Source: a virus
DNA length: 25,520 nt
IMG/VR virus record: IMGVR_UViG_3300027963_000310
Coordinates: 1 to 25,520 of that record
Strand: one strand, 5' to 3'
Numbering within the stretch: the first letter of the stretch is position 1; every line of letters begins with the position of its first letter. Below, piece by piece: positions 4,941 through 13,139 of this stretch. A program made the translations under genes and the position numbers. Below the pieces are notes generated by a model. That model was not told the DNA's origin, ran no database searches, and saw only the letters and a program-made list of their open reading frames with translations.

Positions 4941-5942
4941 ATGAATTTGGTGCAAAAATCGGTTTTCCAAGGGGGCAAATTAATGCCTCTAATTTTACCC
5001 CACTCAACCACCGCTGGTATGGGCTTAATGAATCCATCTATTTTTGTTGATGATGATGGCGATATCTTAGTAAATATTCGTCATGTAAATTACACCCTAT
5101 ATCATTCAGAAAAAGATCAACGTTTTTTTAGTCCTTGGGGACCACTCTCCTATCTACATCCTGAAAAAGACCAACGGCTAGTTACGACCAACTACCTAGG
5201 CCGTCTTGACAAGGATTACAATCTAATTAATTTTACAAAAGTTGATTACTCAAAGTTAGATGTTCCATCTATCTGGGAGTTTGTTGGCGAGGAGGATGTA
5301 CGCATCACGCAGTGGGATGGTAACTACTACCTGATTGGTGTGCGTCGAGATACCACGACCAATGGGCAGGGTCGCATGGAGTACTCCAAGATCGAATTAG
5401 ATAAAGAGAATTGGACAGCCACAGAGGTACAAAGAGTTCGTATCCCGCCTCCTGTGGATGTTAACTCCTACTGTGAAAAGAATTGGATGCCTATCCTTGA
5501 CATGCCTTATCACTTTGTTAAATGGGCTATGCCTACTGAGATTGTTAAGGCTAATCCTGATAAGTCTGAGTGTGAGCAGGTACTGGTAAAAGAAACTCCG
5601 CCGATTTCTCCTGATCAACGTGGTGGTACAAATGTAATTGCTTGGGGAGATTACTACATTGCCTTTACTCATGAGGTTGCACTTTGGAAAAATTATTTAA
5701 ATCAAAAAGATTCCGTATACAGACATCGCATGATTGTCTGGGATAAAGAATTTAACTTTGTAGGTATTACATCCCCCTTTTCTTTTTTAGATACACCAAT
5801 TGAGTTCTGTGTAGGGGCTACTCTTATAAAAGGAAAGTTAGTATTAACTTTTGGAGTTCAAGATAATTGTGCTTTCCTTCTTGAAGTTCCTAAGAAGGTT
5901 ATTAATGAAATGATTACGGAGTCCATGTCTTATGGAAATTAA
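4941..5942 (+). CDS. Beta-propeller glycosidase-like protein (GH43/GH130 type)
   Basis: 333 aa, or 319 aa if it starts at the ATG at 4983, which has a far better ribosome site. The sequence shows repeated propeller-blade features: GLMNPSIFVDDDGDILVNIR at residues 28-47, GEEDVRITQWDGNYYLIGVR at 116-135, GGTNVIAWGDYYIAFTHE about 229-246 and a final blade-like FCVGATLIKGKLVLTFG. NPS and EDxR motifs are typical of five-bladed GH130/GH43-type propellers that bind or cleave/phosphorolyse sugars. Catalytic acids cannot be assigned with certainty. It leads the plus-strand cassette and likely acts on glycans. Confidence 0.72.
   Translation: MNLVQKSVFQGGKLMPLILPHSTTAGMGLMNPSIFVDDDGDILVNIRHVNYTLYHSEKDQRFFSPWGPLSYLHPEKDQRLVTTNYLGRLDKDYNLINFTKVDYSKLDVPSIWEFVGEEDVRITQWDGNYYLIGVRRDTTTNGQGRMEYSKIELDKENWTATEVQRVRIPPPVDVNSYCEKNWMPILDMPYHFVKWAMPTEIVKANPDKSECEQVLVKETPPISPDQRGGTNVIAWGDYYIAFTHEVALWKNYLNQKDSVYRHRMIVWDKEFNFVGITSPFSFLDTPIEFCVGATLIKGKLVLTFGVQDNCAFLLEVPKKVINEMITESMSYGN
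4969..4976 (+). promoter_or_regulatory. Strong ribosome site for alternative start at 4983
   Basis: AAGGGGGC lies 6 bases before the ATG at 4983, which is codon 15 of the longer frame. The upstream ATG at 4941 has only a weak AAAG before it. Residues 1-14 do read like conserved protein, so both starts stay open. Confidence 0.5.
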
Positions 5943-6495
5943 AGATGTAGCCTTAAAACTGGCTGAAAATCCTTTTGATGCCGAGATTAACTTTAACCTG
6001 GCTGCTGCTTATGAAGAGCAGTTGCAGTATGCATCTGCTGCAGGGTTTTATTTAAGAGCGGCTGAATACGGGTACAAGACTCAACCACTAATTACATATA
6101 CCTCGTTATTAAAGATGGCCCTGTGTTGGGGTGCCCAAGGAGACAGAAATAAAACTGTATACAACAACATTATGCAGGCCATTGCCTATTTACCAAATAG
6201 ACCAGAGGCTTACTTTTTATTGTCTAGAATTAAAGAGCGCAACAGAGAGTATCAAGAGTGCTTTACATATGCAGAGTTAGGTTTATTATTTGCAACTAAT
6301 GCTCACAATCAACCACTTCCAGGGTACGTTGAATACAACGGCACATACTGCTTACTGTTTGAAAAGGCTGTTGCTAGTTGGTGGGTTGGACGCAGAGATG
6401 AAAGTAAAGCCTTATTCCAGCACCTACTAGATGATTACTCTATGACTGAAGAGTACATAAATGGATGTCTTAATAACCTAAAGTTGTTTAACTAA
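5932..6495 (+). CDS. TPR-like repeat protein
   Basis: 187 aa, all helical in appearance, overlapping the preceding gene by 11 bases. Helix-turn-helix repeats typical of tetratricopeptide repeats are visible: NPFDAEINFNLAAAYEEQLQ with YASAAGFYLRAAEYG (about 13-47), NRPEAYFLLSRIKERNREYQ with a following ECFTYAELGL, and AVASWWVGRRDESKALFQHL. TPR proteins scaffold protein partners and are often paired with glycosyltransferases in glycan clusters. Here it sits between a propeller-type glycan protein and a methyltransferase, so a scaffold for that cassette is a reasonable inference. Confidence 0.78.
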   Translation: MEIKDVALKLAENPFDAEINFNLAAAYEEQLQYASAAGFYLRAAEYGYKTQPLITYTSLLKMALCWGAQGDRNKTVYNNIMQAIAYLPNRPEAYFLLSRIKERNREYQECFTYAELGLLFATNAHNQPLPGYVEYNGTYCLLFEKAVASWWVGRRDESKALFQHLLDDYSMTEEYINGCLNNLKLFN

Positions 6496-7028
6496 TGTTT
6501 CCTAATTGGTTTAAAGATGTAGAAAAGTACTTTAGACATGTGCCAAGTGTTCCACTTCGTGCACTGCAAATTGGAACCTACACAGGAGACGCCACCGAGT
6601 GGCTCCTTAATAATCGAGAGATCGAATACCTAGATGATGTAGATACGTGGGAGGGCAGTAAAGAGACCGCCCATGAATCTTTGGATTTTGTTTCAGTAGA
6701 GGCTTACTATGATTCAAGATTCCCAAAGGATGGAAGAATCTTAAAGCACAAGATGACCAGTGATGAGTTCTTTATTCGTAACGCTAGTTCATATAACTTC
6801 ATATACATAGATGGCGACCACACCGCCCTACAGACCGCTATGGATGGTTTAAATGGCTTCAGGCACCTGGAATCAGGTGGGGTGATGGCATTTGATGACT
6901 ATCTATGGAACTACGGCGGTAAGGAGTACCTAGAGCCTAAAAGGGGCGTTGACTGCTTCCTCAATGTCTGTAAGGGTGAATATAACATCATTGAATCTGG
7001 CTATCAGGTATGGATTGAAAAGTGTTAG
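6495..7028 (+). CDS. Class I SAM-dependent methyltransferase-like
   Basis: 177 aa. A SAM-binding motif I is visible as ALQIGTYTGDATEWL (about 23-37), and the later strand FIYIDGDHTALQTAMDGLNG (102-121) then GGVMAFDDYLW resembles the Methyltransf_24 family found in sugar and polysaccharide modification clusters. Its start overlaps the stop of the TPR gene by one base. It likely methylates a glycan or glycan precursor, given its neighbours, but the acceptor is unknown. At 177 aa it is compact for the family, so it may be a minimal catalytic domain. Confidence 0.77.
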   Translation: MFPNWFKDVEKYFRHVPSVPLRALQIGTYTGDATEWLLNNREIEYLDDVDTWEGSKETAHESLDFVSVEAYYDSRFPKDGRILKHKMTSDEFFIRNASSYNFIYIDGDHTALQTAMDGLNGFRHLESGGVMAFDDYLWNYGGKEYLEPKRGVDCFLNVCKGEYNIIESGYQVWIEKC

Positions 7029-7753
7029 ATAACGCCTGCTTTGAAGTCTTTCATATTGATACTGGAAATAGATTAAGAAACAAATCTTATGAGGGCATTT
7101 TAAAATCTATGTCTTTTTTGCCTCGTCTTGGCTCCCCTACTATATACTTAAATACCGCTGATAAGGCTGAAGCATTTGTTAATCAAACACCTAAATTTAA
7201 AGTAAATACAGTTACTGACTTTTGTAAGCCAGGGGAAACTTTTCCACCAAGTTCTGGGGTTGTGGGAGTTTGGGCAAGTACTTACTTGGCTTATAAAAAG
7301 TTTTTAGAATCTGATAAAGATGTGTTAATAATTTTTGAAGACGACATAGTTATTAGTAAGAATTTTAAAGTTATTGCTAAGATGTACATGAATGAACTTA
7401 TGCCTATATGGGATTTCTTTTCACTTTTTGTTCCTGATGATTCTTTGTTTGCTTATAATGAATCTGAGCATGACTTAAATGAAAAGTATATTTGTAAATC
7501 ATATCAACAGTGGTCTTGCGCTGGGTACGCAATTAGTAGACGGGGTGCAGAAAAGACTATTGCTGATGTTGAATTTAAAGGAATTAACTGCCCTATAGAT
7601 TGGTATATATTTAATTTTCGAATAAAACAAGAAGAGAATCAAATAAAATTTAATACCTATACAGTAAAACCACAGGTGTATAAACCTATAAAGTTTTTAT
7701 TAGAGGCAGCGCAATACAGTCAAATTCATAACGGTAGTACAGAATTACTTTAG
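7022..7753 (+). CDS. GT25-like glycosyltransferase
   Basis: 243 aa. The pattern GVWASTYLAYKKFLESDKDV (82-101) followed by LIIFEDDIVIS (102-112) is the hallmark of glycosyltransferase family 25 (LPS/LOS beta-galactosyltransferase type): an S-H/T-x-x-A-Y helix, then an EDD metal-binding site. SCAGYAISRRGAEK (165-178) and PIDWYIFN (191-198) complete the family layout. It overlaps the methyltransferase by 7 bases. It probably adds a sugar to a surface or virion glycan. The stop at 7751-7753 directly abuts the stop of the leftward fibre gene. Confidence 0.85.
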   Translation: MLDNACFEVFHIDTGNRLRNKSYEGILKSMSFLPRLGSPTIYLNTADKAEAFVNQTPKFKVNTVTDFCKPGETFPPSSGVVGVWASTYLAYKKFLESDKDVLIIFEDDIVISKNFKVIAKMYMNELMPIWDFFSLFVPDDSLFAYNESEHDLNEKYICKSYQQWSCAGYAISRRGAEKTIADVEFKGINCPIDWYIFNFRIKQEENQIKFNTYTVKPQVYKPIKFLLEAAQYSQIHNGSTELL

Positions 7754-8332
7754 TTACATTCCACCAAGCATTAGTACATCTGAAACTGAGGCTGTTCCTG
7801 AAGGAGAAGTTCCTGCCGTACCTTGAATTGCAGATCCTTGTACACCTTGAGAACCTAAAGTTCCTTGAGTACCTTGTGTACCCTGTGTACCAGCACCTGT
7901 AGTACCTTGAGAACCGAGTGTACCTTGAGTACCTAAAGTTCCTTGAGTACCAGTAGTTCCTTGGCTACCAACAGCACCTTGAGCACCAACAGTTCCTTGA
8001 GTACCTAAAGTTCCTTGAGTACCAGTTGTTCCTTGGCTACCAACAATGCCTTGAGAACCTTGAGTACCTTGAGTACCTTGAGTACCTTGAGTACCCTGTG
8101 TTCCCTGGGTTCCCTGGCTACCAGTTGTACCTAAAGTTCCTTGTGTACCAGCGGTTCCTTGAGCACCACTAATATTTTGATAATTAAGAGAAGTCCAAGC
8201 AGTTGTACCATCACCAATTTTAAATTTACCTGTGTCAGTTTCAAATCCAGATTCACCAGAAAACAGGATTGGATTTGCAGAAGTCCACTGTGCTGCTGTG
8301 CCTCTGCGAGATTGAATTCTTAGTGTTGACAT
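7754..8332 (-). CDS. Collagen-like tail fibre protein (192 aa)
   Basis: Residues 1-52 form a typical fibre attachment domain: RIQSRRGTAAQWTSANPILF, then GESGFETDTGKFKIGDGTTAW. From about 56 to 175 every third residue is Gly in triplets such as GTQ, GSQ, GTL and GAQ, with no proline in the triplets. The C-terminus is short (GTASVSDVLMLGGM). Gly-X-Y repeats form trimeric collagen-like stalks in phage fibres. AGGAG precedes the start. Four exact copies of a 9-base unit occur in the gene, so its length may vary in frame. Confidence 0.88.
   Translation of the reverse strand: MSTLRIQSRRGTAAQWTSANPILFSGESGFETDTGKFKIGDGTTAWTSLNYQNISGAQGTAGTQGTLGTTGSQGTQGTQGTQGTQGTQGTQGSQGIVGSQGTTGTQGTLGTQGTVGAQGAVGSQGTTGTQGTLGTQGTLGSQGTTGAGTQGTQGTQGTLGSQGVQGSAIQGTAGTSPSGTASVSDVLMLGGM
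8060..8095 (-). repeat. Four exact tandem copies of a 9-bp unit
   Basis: TTGAGTACC repeats at 8060-8068, 8069-8077, 8078-8086 and 8087-8095, within a longer stretch of near-copies. Each unit encodes one Gly-Thr-Gln triplet on the minus strand, so gain or loss of copies keeps the reading frame. Confidence 0.9.
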
Positions 8333-8365
8333 TGATGATCTCCTAGATCTTTAACTTGCAACTTT

Positions 8366-8788
8366 TTACGGTTGTTGTACAACTCCTGCATCAATTCCTG
8401 TTTCAGTATAAACAGTATTGTAGGCTCCAGCATCTAAACTTGCGGTATAAACTGTAGAAAAAATTCCACCATCATAAAAATCAATTGGTGGACCATCTGG
8501 ATATAAAGCAGTGCTCCATACTCCACCACCATCATATTCAGAGGTGTAATCTGAGTCTGGATAACCCCCGTCAGAGGTTGCTCCATAAGATGCTGTGCTA
8601 TATAAGCCACCATCAATATACAGAATTTCCTCTGTTTGACTTGTAGGAAGAAATTCAAGCCAAACAGAGCCGTTATAAATCTTTAGACGTCCTAAAGATG
8701 TATCAAAATAAGCATCTCCAACATATCTACCAGTAGGTGTTGAACCTCCTGCAAACAGGTTTAATGGTACGAGTGCTTTTTTACTCAC
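8366..8788 (-). CDS. Fibre protein with short anchor domain (GTG start)
   Basis: 140 aa with a GTG start at 8788 preceded by AAGG. The N-terminus carries GRYVGDAYFDTSLGRLKIYN and GSVWLEF, the same VGxxYFDT...L..(W/Y)NG..W anchor seen in the 944-aa fibre next door. The rest is Tyr, Ser, Gly and Asp-rich with repeated DGG(x)(Y/W/F)ST motifs (IDGGLYSTAS, DGGGVWSTAL, YDGGIFSTVY, LDAGAYNTVY). These look like a short repetitive rod or tip. It lies 3 bases after the long collagen-like gene and likely contributes a fibre subunit or tip. Confidence 0.78.
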   Translation of the reverse strand: MSKKALVPLNLFAGGSTPTGRYVGDAYFDTSLGRLKIYNGSVWLEFLPTSQTEEILYIDGGLYSTASYGATSDGGYPDSDYTSEYDGGGVWSTALYPDGPPIDFYDGGIFSTVYTASLDAGAYNTVYTETGIDAGVVQQP

Positions 8789-8791
8789 GTA

Positions 8792-11626
8792 TTAAGCCTT
8801 AACTACTACCCTGTATGTTTCACCTGAAACAGGAGCAACTGCAAATCCGATAGTTACAGCAGATGTAGTTGATGCAACTACATCAGTAACTACTTCGTTG
8901 TAGGTAGCGTCTTGAACAGTTACTAACACATCTCGTGTTCCAAGACTGTGTGTAATTGTAAAGGTTGTTGCTGAATATGGAGATACTGGAGTAATAGTCT
9001 CTGCGTAAGTTCCAAGTTGACCAGAGGTACCTTGAGTTCCAAGAGTTCCTTGTGTACCTTGAGCACCAAGAGTTCCTTGGGTTCCTTGTGAACCTACAGT
9101 TCCTTGTGTACCTTGAGCACCAAGAGTTCCCTGGGTTCCTTGAGTACCTAATGTACCTTGAGTACCTTGTGCACCAGTTGTACCCTGTACACCAGTAGCA
9201 CCGTCTAGGTTAATTGACCATGCAGAGTATGTTCCTGAACCTCTAACGTCATTAACGTTTACGACGAGTGTGTCAGTGTTTGCTGTGTAACTTACTACAG
9301 TTGCAGACATGTTGTTGTTTACATCGTAAGCAACTACTACGTCTTGACCTACTGAGTATGAAAGATTTGGATCAACCAGTACAAAACTTACGTTGTTTGC
9401 TACTGCAATTGAACGTGTAGTTGTAGAGGTTGTCTTGTAGCGATCAGATTGTCCTTGAACACCTTGAGCACCTAGTGTTCCTTGAACACCTTGAGCACCA
9501 AGAGTTCCCTGTGTGCCTTGAGCACCAGTTGTACCTTGGGCTCCAAGAGTTCCTTGTACGCCCTGTGCACCAAGAGTTCCCTGTGTGCCTTGAGCACCAG
9601 TAGCACCTTGAGTACCTAAAGTACCTTGTACGCCTTGAGTACCACCAGTACCCTGTGAACCGACAGTTCCTTGGATTCCACCAGTACCTTGAGATCCAAG
9701 GGTACCTTGAGTACCCTGCGCTCCTAGTGTTCCTTGTACGCCTTGAGTTCCCTGAGATCCAACAGTTCCCTGAGTACCTGTTGTGCCCTGTGTACCTTGA
9801 GCGCCTGTTGTACCTTGGGCTCCTAGAGTTCCTTGGGTTCCTTGAGATCCGACTGTACCTTGTACGCCTTGGGCTCCGAGTGTACCTTGAGTACCTTGGG
9901 CTCCAACGTCACCAGTACGAGCAAAAGTTACAAGAACTGCATCGGTATTTGATAAAGAACCAGCACCAGATAAGTATGTAATATCTAAATTAAAGAAACC
10001 TGTGTCATCAACCATTGAGTTGATTGCATACATTGCAAATACAGCCGCATTAGATTTCTTAGATACTTTTACGTGACCCTTAATTGTTGATGTAGAGTCA
10101 TCAATAGTTGCTAAATATGAAGAGATGTTTGTTGCATTTACATCTTCATCATCAATTACAAGATGAGTTGCAGATGCTAAAAATGCATTATTAAATCGTA
10201 TATTTGTTGAACCTGGGTCTGACATTGCGGTGGTTGTACTGTATGCATATTCAACAGTTACACCGCCAAAGTTACCTTCTTTACCTTGTAAACCTTGAGT
10301 ACCTAGAGTTCCTTGTGTACCTTGGCTACCAACAGTTCCCTGTGCTCCAAGAGTTCCTTGGGTTCCCTGTGAACCTACAGTTCCCTGTACGCCTTGAGAT
10401 CCAACAGTACCTTGGGTTCCTTGAGTACCAACACTTCCTTGTACACCTTGAGTTCCATCAGTACCTTGAGTTCCCTGTGCACCTACAGTTCCTTGTGAAC
10501 CAACTGCACCTTGTGCACCAAGAGTACCTTGGCTACCAACAGTTCCTTGTGAGCCAACTGTACCTTGAGAACCAACAGTACCTTGAGTTCCTTGAGATCC
10601 AACAGTACCTTGAGATCCAAGGGTACCTTGAGTTCCTTGTGAACCTAATGTTCCTTGTACGCCTTGAGAACCAGTTGTTCCCTGGGTTCCTTGAGCACCG
10701 ACATCACCAGTACGAGCAAATGTAAATAGAAGTTCATCGTTATTGCTAAAGGTTCCGTTACCAGAAACATAAGCAACGCCAACAGTAAACCAACCTGTTT
10801 GATCAGCAACACTAGCAATTGTATAAAGAGCAAAAACAGAAGTATTATTTTTCTTAGATACTTTTACGTGACCCTTAATAGTAGATGTTGAATCATCAAT
10901 AGTTTGTAAGAAGTTAGAGACATCGTAGTTACCATCAGAAGGGTTAATGTCTAATGCAAGACTGGTCGCTGCGGTTAATGCAGCATTATTGAAACGAGCA
11001 AAATTATCGCCTGGGTCTGACATAGTTGTGCTAGTACTGAAGGTATATTCAACTGTAATACCACCAAATGAACCTTCAGTACCTTGAGTACCTTGAGTTC
11101 CGTCAAGACCTTGAGCACCTAATGTTCCTTGAGTACCTTGTGCGCCTAAAGTTCCTTGTGTACCTTGTGAACCTAAAGTTCCTTGAGTACCTTGTGAACC
11201 TAGAGTTCCCTGAGTTCCTTGAGAACCTACAGCACCTTGTGCACCTAAGGTACCTTGTGTACCTTGAGCACCATTAGAACCGTTTAAACCTTGTGCACCA
11301 GCAGTTCCTTGGGAACCTACTGTACCTTGTGAGCCAACTGCTCCTTGTGAACCAACAGTACCTTGACTACCTACCGCACCTTGTGTTCCAAGAGTTCCCT
11401 GTGCACCAAGGGTACCTTGTGTACCTTGTGCTCCAGTAGTTCCTTGAGAACCTTGACTTGCATTAATCCATGCAGTGCCATTCCATGTACGTAGATATAA
11501 TAATACTGTGTCAAAATAAACTTGACCAACTACGGGAGATGCTGGAGCGGTCGCTAAGTTTTGTATTCTTGCATTTTGTAATTCTAATTTGTTTAAATCA
11601 ATCGGGGTTAAAAACTTACGGGCCAT
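8792..11626 (-). CDS. Large collagen-like tail fibre (944 aa)
   Basis: Layout: anchor domain about 1-57 ([20 protein letters not shown]); Gly-X-Y stalk; a globular domain about 185-308 starting [20 protein letters not shown]; stalk; a paralogous domain about 449-574 starting [20 protein letters not shown]; stalk; a different domain about 724-809 ([20 protein letters not shown]); stalk; and a C-terminal domain about 870-944 ([18 protein letters not shown]). Stalk triplets are mainly GTQ, GAQ, GSQ, GTL and GTV, with proline essentially absent. This is a long trimeric fibre with bead-like knobs, probably for host binding. Confidence 0.88.
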   Translation of the reverse strand: MARKFLTPIDLNKLELQNARIQNLATAPASPVVGQVYFDTVLLYLRTWNGTAWINASQGSQGTTGAQGTQGTLGAQGTLGTQGAVGSQGTVGSQGAVGSQGTVGSQGTAGAQGLNGSNGAQGTQGTLGAQGAVGSQGTQGTLGSQGTQGTLGSQGTQGTLGAQGTQGTLGAQGLDGTQGTQGTEGSFGGITVEYTFSTSTTMSDPGDNFARFNNAALTAATSLALDINPSDGNYDVSNFLQTIDDSTSTIKGHVKVSKKNNTSVFALYTIASVADQTGWFTVGVAYVSGNGTFSNNDELLFTFARTGDVGAQGTQGTTGSQGVQGTLGSQGTQGTLGSQGTVGSQGTQGTVGSQGTVGSQGTVGSQGTLGAQGAVGSQGTVGAQGTQGTDGTQGVQGSVGTQGTQGTVGSQGVQGTVGSQGTQGTLGAQGTVGSQGTQGTLGTQGLQGKEGNFGGVTVEYAYSTTTAMSDPGSTNIRFNNAFLASATHLVIDDEDVNATNISSYLATIDDSTSTIKGHVKVSKKSNAAVFAMYAINSMVDDTGFFNLDITYLSGAGSLSNTDAVLVTFARTGDVGAQGTQGTLGAQGVQGTVGSQGTQGTLGAQGTTGAQGTQGTTGTQGTVGSQGTQGVQGTLGAQGTQGTLGSQGTGGIQGTVGSQGTGGTQGVQGTLGTQGATGAQGTQGTLGAQGVQGTLGAQGTTGAQGTQGTLGAQGVQGTLGAQGVQGQSDRYKTTSTTTRSIAVANNVSFVLVDPNLSYSVGQDVVVAYDVNNNMSATVVSYTANTDTLVVNVNDVRGSGTYSAWSINLDGATGVQGTTGAQGTQGTLGTQGTQGTLGAQGTQGTVGSQGTQGTLGAQGTQGTLGTQGTSGQLGTYAETITPVSPYSATTFTITHSLGTRDVLVTVQDATYNEVVTDVVASTTSAVTIGFAVAPVSGETYRVVVKA
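9905..11075 (-). repeat. Duplicated globular fibre domain
   Basis: Two related ~125-residue domains lie inside the 944-aa fibre, at about 10702-11072 and 9905-10280. Shared signatures are FGG(I/V)TVEY, (T/A)[22 protein letters not shown] and [15 protein letters not shown] / [15 protein letters not shown]. Both are flanked by collagen-like stalk. The pattern indicates internal duplication of a knob domain followed by divergence. Confidence 0.85.
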
Positions 11627-11639
11627 TTACATTATCTCC

Positions 11640-11954
11640 TTAAGATAAATATGCTTTTCCTGAAAAGGCTTGGGAGAACGAGACCGTAAGTGAGTTCGAA
11701 TTAGTATAAGTTATTTCACCTTCATATATTGTACCCCCAGAGTCTACAACTGTAACGTTAGGTTTAAATCCTAAATTATGAGTAATTATCCAAGAGGAAC
11801 TAACTGCTCCTTGGGTATGTTCGTAGGCTAGAGCCTGGGGCTCTAGGGTACCGCTAGTTGTTCCAAAGTCCTGAGTACTAGAGGGTGTAGTTATTAAGAT
11901 TACGTCATTTACTACAATTGGAACAGTAGTTCCTGGTCTTACGTACTGACTCAT
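11640..11954 (-). CDS. Small fibre protein with WxxxHNLG domain
   Basis: 104 aa. Residues 1-45 are a linker-like region (MSQYVRPGTTVPIVVNDVIL). Residues about 52-104 form a beta domain (SSWIITHNLGFKPNVTVVDS, then LTVSFSQAFSGKAYLS) that resembles the C-terminal domain of the 944-aa fibre ([16 protein letters not shown] ... GETYRVVV). Such ITHxLG domains are common at tail-fibre C-termini. The ATG overlaps the preceding TGA (ATGA). It is probably a stand-alone relative of the fibre tip or an assembly partner. Confidence 0.8.
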   Translation of the reverse strand: MSQYVRPGTTVPIVVNDVILITTPSSTQDFGTTSGTLEPQALAYEHTQGAVSSSWIITHNLGFKPNVTVVDSGGTIYEGEITYTNSNSLTVSFSQAFSGKAYLS

Positions 11955-13006
11955 TCTGTTACCTCTTCAGTCTTAAATATCTTTCCTCTAACGTATGTGT
12001 GGGTAACTCCGTCTTTAGTTAACTGAACATCATAATAAGAGGTACTAGGCAACATACGTGTCTGTGTTCCAGTGAGTGCTAATTTTAGAGTACGAAGACC
12101 TGCTCCATCTGCTGTACCAACATTTGGAAATGTAATTGTAAAAGTTGCTATAACTCCAGGAATTCCTACGCCAAGAATCTCGGATTTTGCAGTATAGGTA
12201 TCTACCTCAAAGTCAAGAACAATTGTAAATTCGTAGGCATCTCCCTCATAGACAAAGAGATCCTGAGTAACAACTGATACTGGAGTCTCCACATTGCCGT
12301 AGGTAGGAGTAGGCAGGTGGACACGAGTAGCGGCTGAACGGTCGTCGATTTCTTGTGGTTGAAAAATTGGCACGTAGTGATTAGTAGTCTTTGAAATTCT
12401 GCGAAAACTAAAGACATCAATCTTAAACATACCAATACCAAGTTGAGAACAAAGTTCTTTGTATTGTTCTTTTCTAGTTTGAATCATTTGCATCAATTGT
12501 TGGTATCTTTCAGATCGTGGTATTGTCACCCCATCTGGAGCAAAGACGTTAATATCAAAAGCGGCATCATTTGCTAAAGCATACAAAGCAAGAGTTGATG
12601 CGTAAACAACTACGGGATACTCTTCAAGTGTAGGAATATTCTGCAGACTAACACTGCGACCATAGGCATCGGTGTGGAAGGCTGAGTGTTCTAAAAACGC
12701 TATGTTTATGTAAGATTGAACTTCGTTTGTTGTAAAGTATCTAAAGTAGTTTCCAGCAACAATTATATCGTCACCATTAGCAGGTACATCATCAAAAACA
12801 AGATAGCCAGTTGCCTCTTCAACTTCAACATCCGCAGAGATCTCGATGCCATTTTTATTTACTATTAGGTTTGCTCCATCAAGAGGAGAATAGGGGACTA
12901 AAAACCTATTAGTAGTGCCATCTGTAGTAAAGGTGTAGACAAAAGATTTAGGGGTATCCCCAATTTCAGACCTTAAGCGATCCGCAAGGCTTGCAATCGT
13001 AGCCAC
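11951..13006 (-). CDS. Virion adaptor/tail protein candidate (351 aa)
   Basis: A GTG start at 13006 has GGAGG at about 5 bases. Residues 1-20 (MATIASLADRLRSEIGDTP) are helical, followed by beta-rich segments (SFVYTFTTDGTTNRFLVPYS) and a helical region about 95-190 that includes YPVVVYASTLALYALANDAA. The C-terminal third (about 245-351) is an Ig-like or beta-sandwich region with YEFTIVLDFEVD and MLPSTSYYDVQLTKDG. The first part resembles phage head-tail connector/adaptor-type proteins, the latter a tail-decoration domain. It is the first gene after the terminator at 13073-13120 and leads the fibre module. No family is certain. Confidence 0.72.
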   Translation of the reverse strand: MATIASLADRLRSEIGDTPKSFVYTFTTDGTTNRFLVPYSPLDGANLIVNKNGIEISADVEVEEATGYLVFDDVPANGDDIIVAGNYFRYFTTNEVQSYINIAFLEHSAFHTDAYGRSVSLQNIPTLEEYPVVVYASTLALYALANDAAFDINVFAPDGVTIPRSERYQQLMQMIQTRKEQYKELCSQLGIGMFKIDVFSFRRISKTTNHYVPIFQPQEIDDRSAATRVHLPTPTYGNVETPVSVVTQDLFVYEGDAYEFTIVLDFEVDTYTAKSEILGVGIPGVIATFTITFPNVGTADGAGLRTLKLALTGTQTRMLPSTSYYDVQLTKDGVTHTYVRGKIFKTEEVTE

Positions 13007-13072
13007 ATAACCTCCATTAAAATTCTATGCCAATCATCTCGTGTATTAAGAATTTATTCAGCGCAAAAAAAG

Positions 13073-13120
13073 GTCCAACTCCCAACTGGGAGGAGGGCGG
13101 GAACCAGTTGAGAGTCGGAC
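13073..13120 (-). terminator. Strong intrinsic terminator after head genes
   Basis: A 17-bp stem (arms 13073-13089 and 13104-13120) with a 14-base loop. On the minus-strand RNA all 17 positions pair, two as G-U wobbles; on the plus strand those two become C-A mismatches. The stem is followed on the minus strand by CTTTTTTTG. This orientation evidence is strong. It lies 20 bases after the head-associated gene (13140-13511), separating head and fibre modules. Downstream, TAGAAT may be a -10 element for the fibre operon. Confidence 0.9.
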
Positions 13121-13139
13121 TATTAACGACGGGCTAAAT

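Noticed and set aside
8041-9180. Dense short repeats resembling a CRISPR array
   Set aside because: The repeats are 9-base multiples in an open reading frame encoding Gly-X-Y triplets, with no constant spacers.
10204-10725. 173-aa plus-strand ORF opposite the collagen-like fibre (also 9655-9981 and 11068-11277)
   Set aside because: These frames exist because the 9-base repeat on the other strand has no stops in that register. The products are low-complexity Leu/Tyr/Glu/Phe repeats without a ribosome site.
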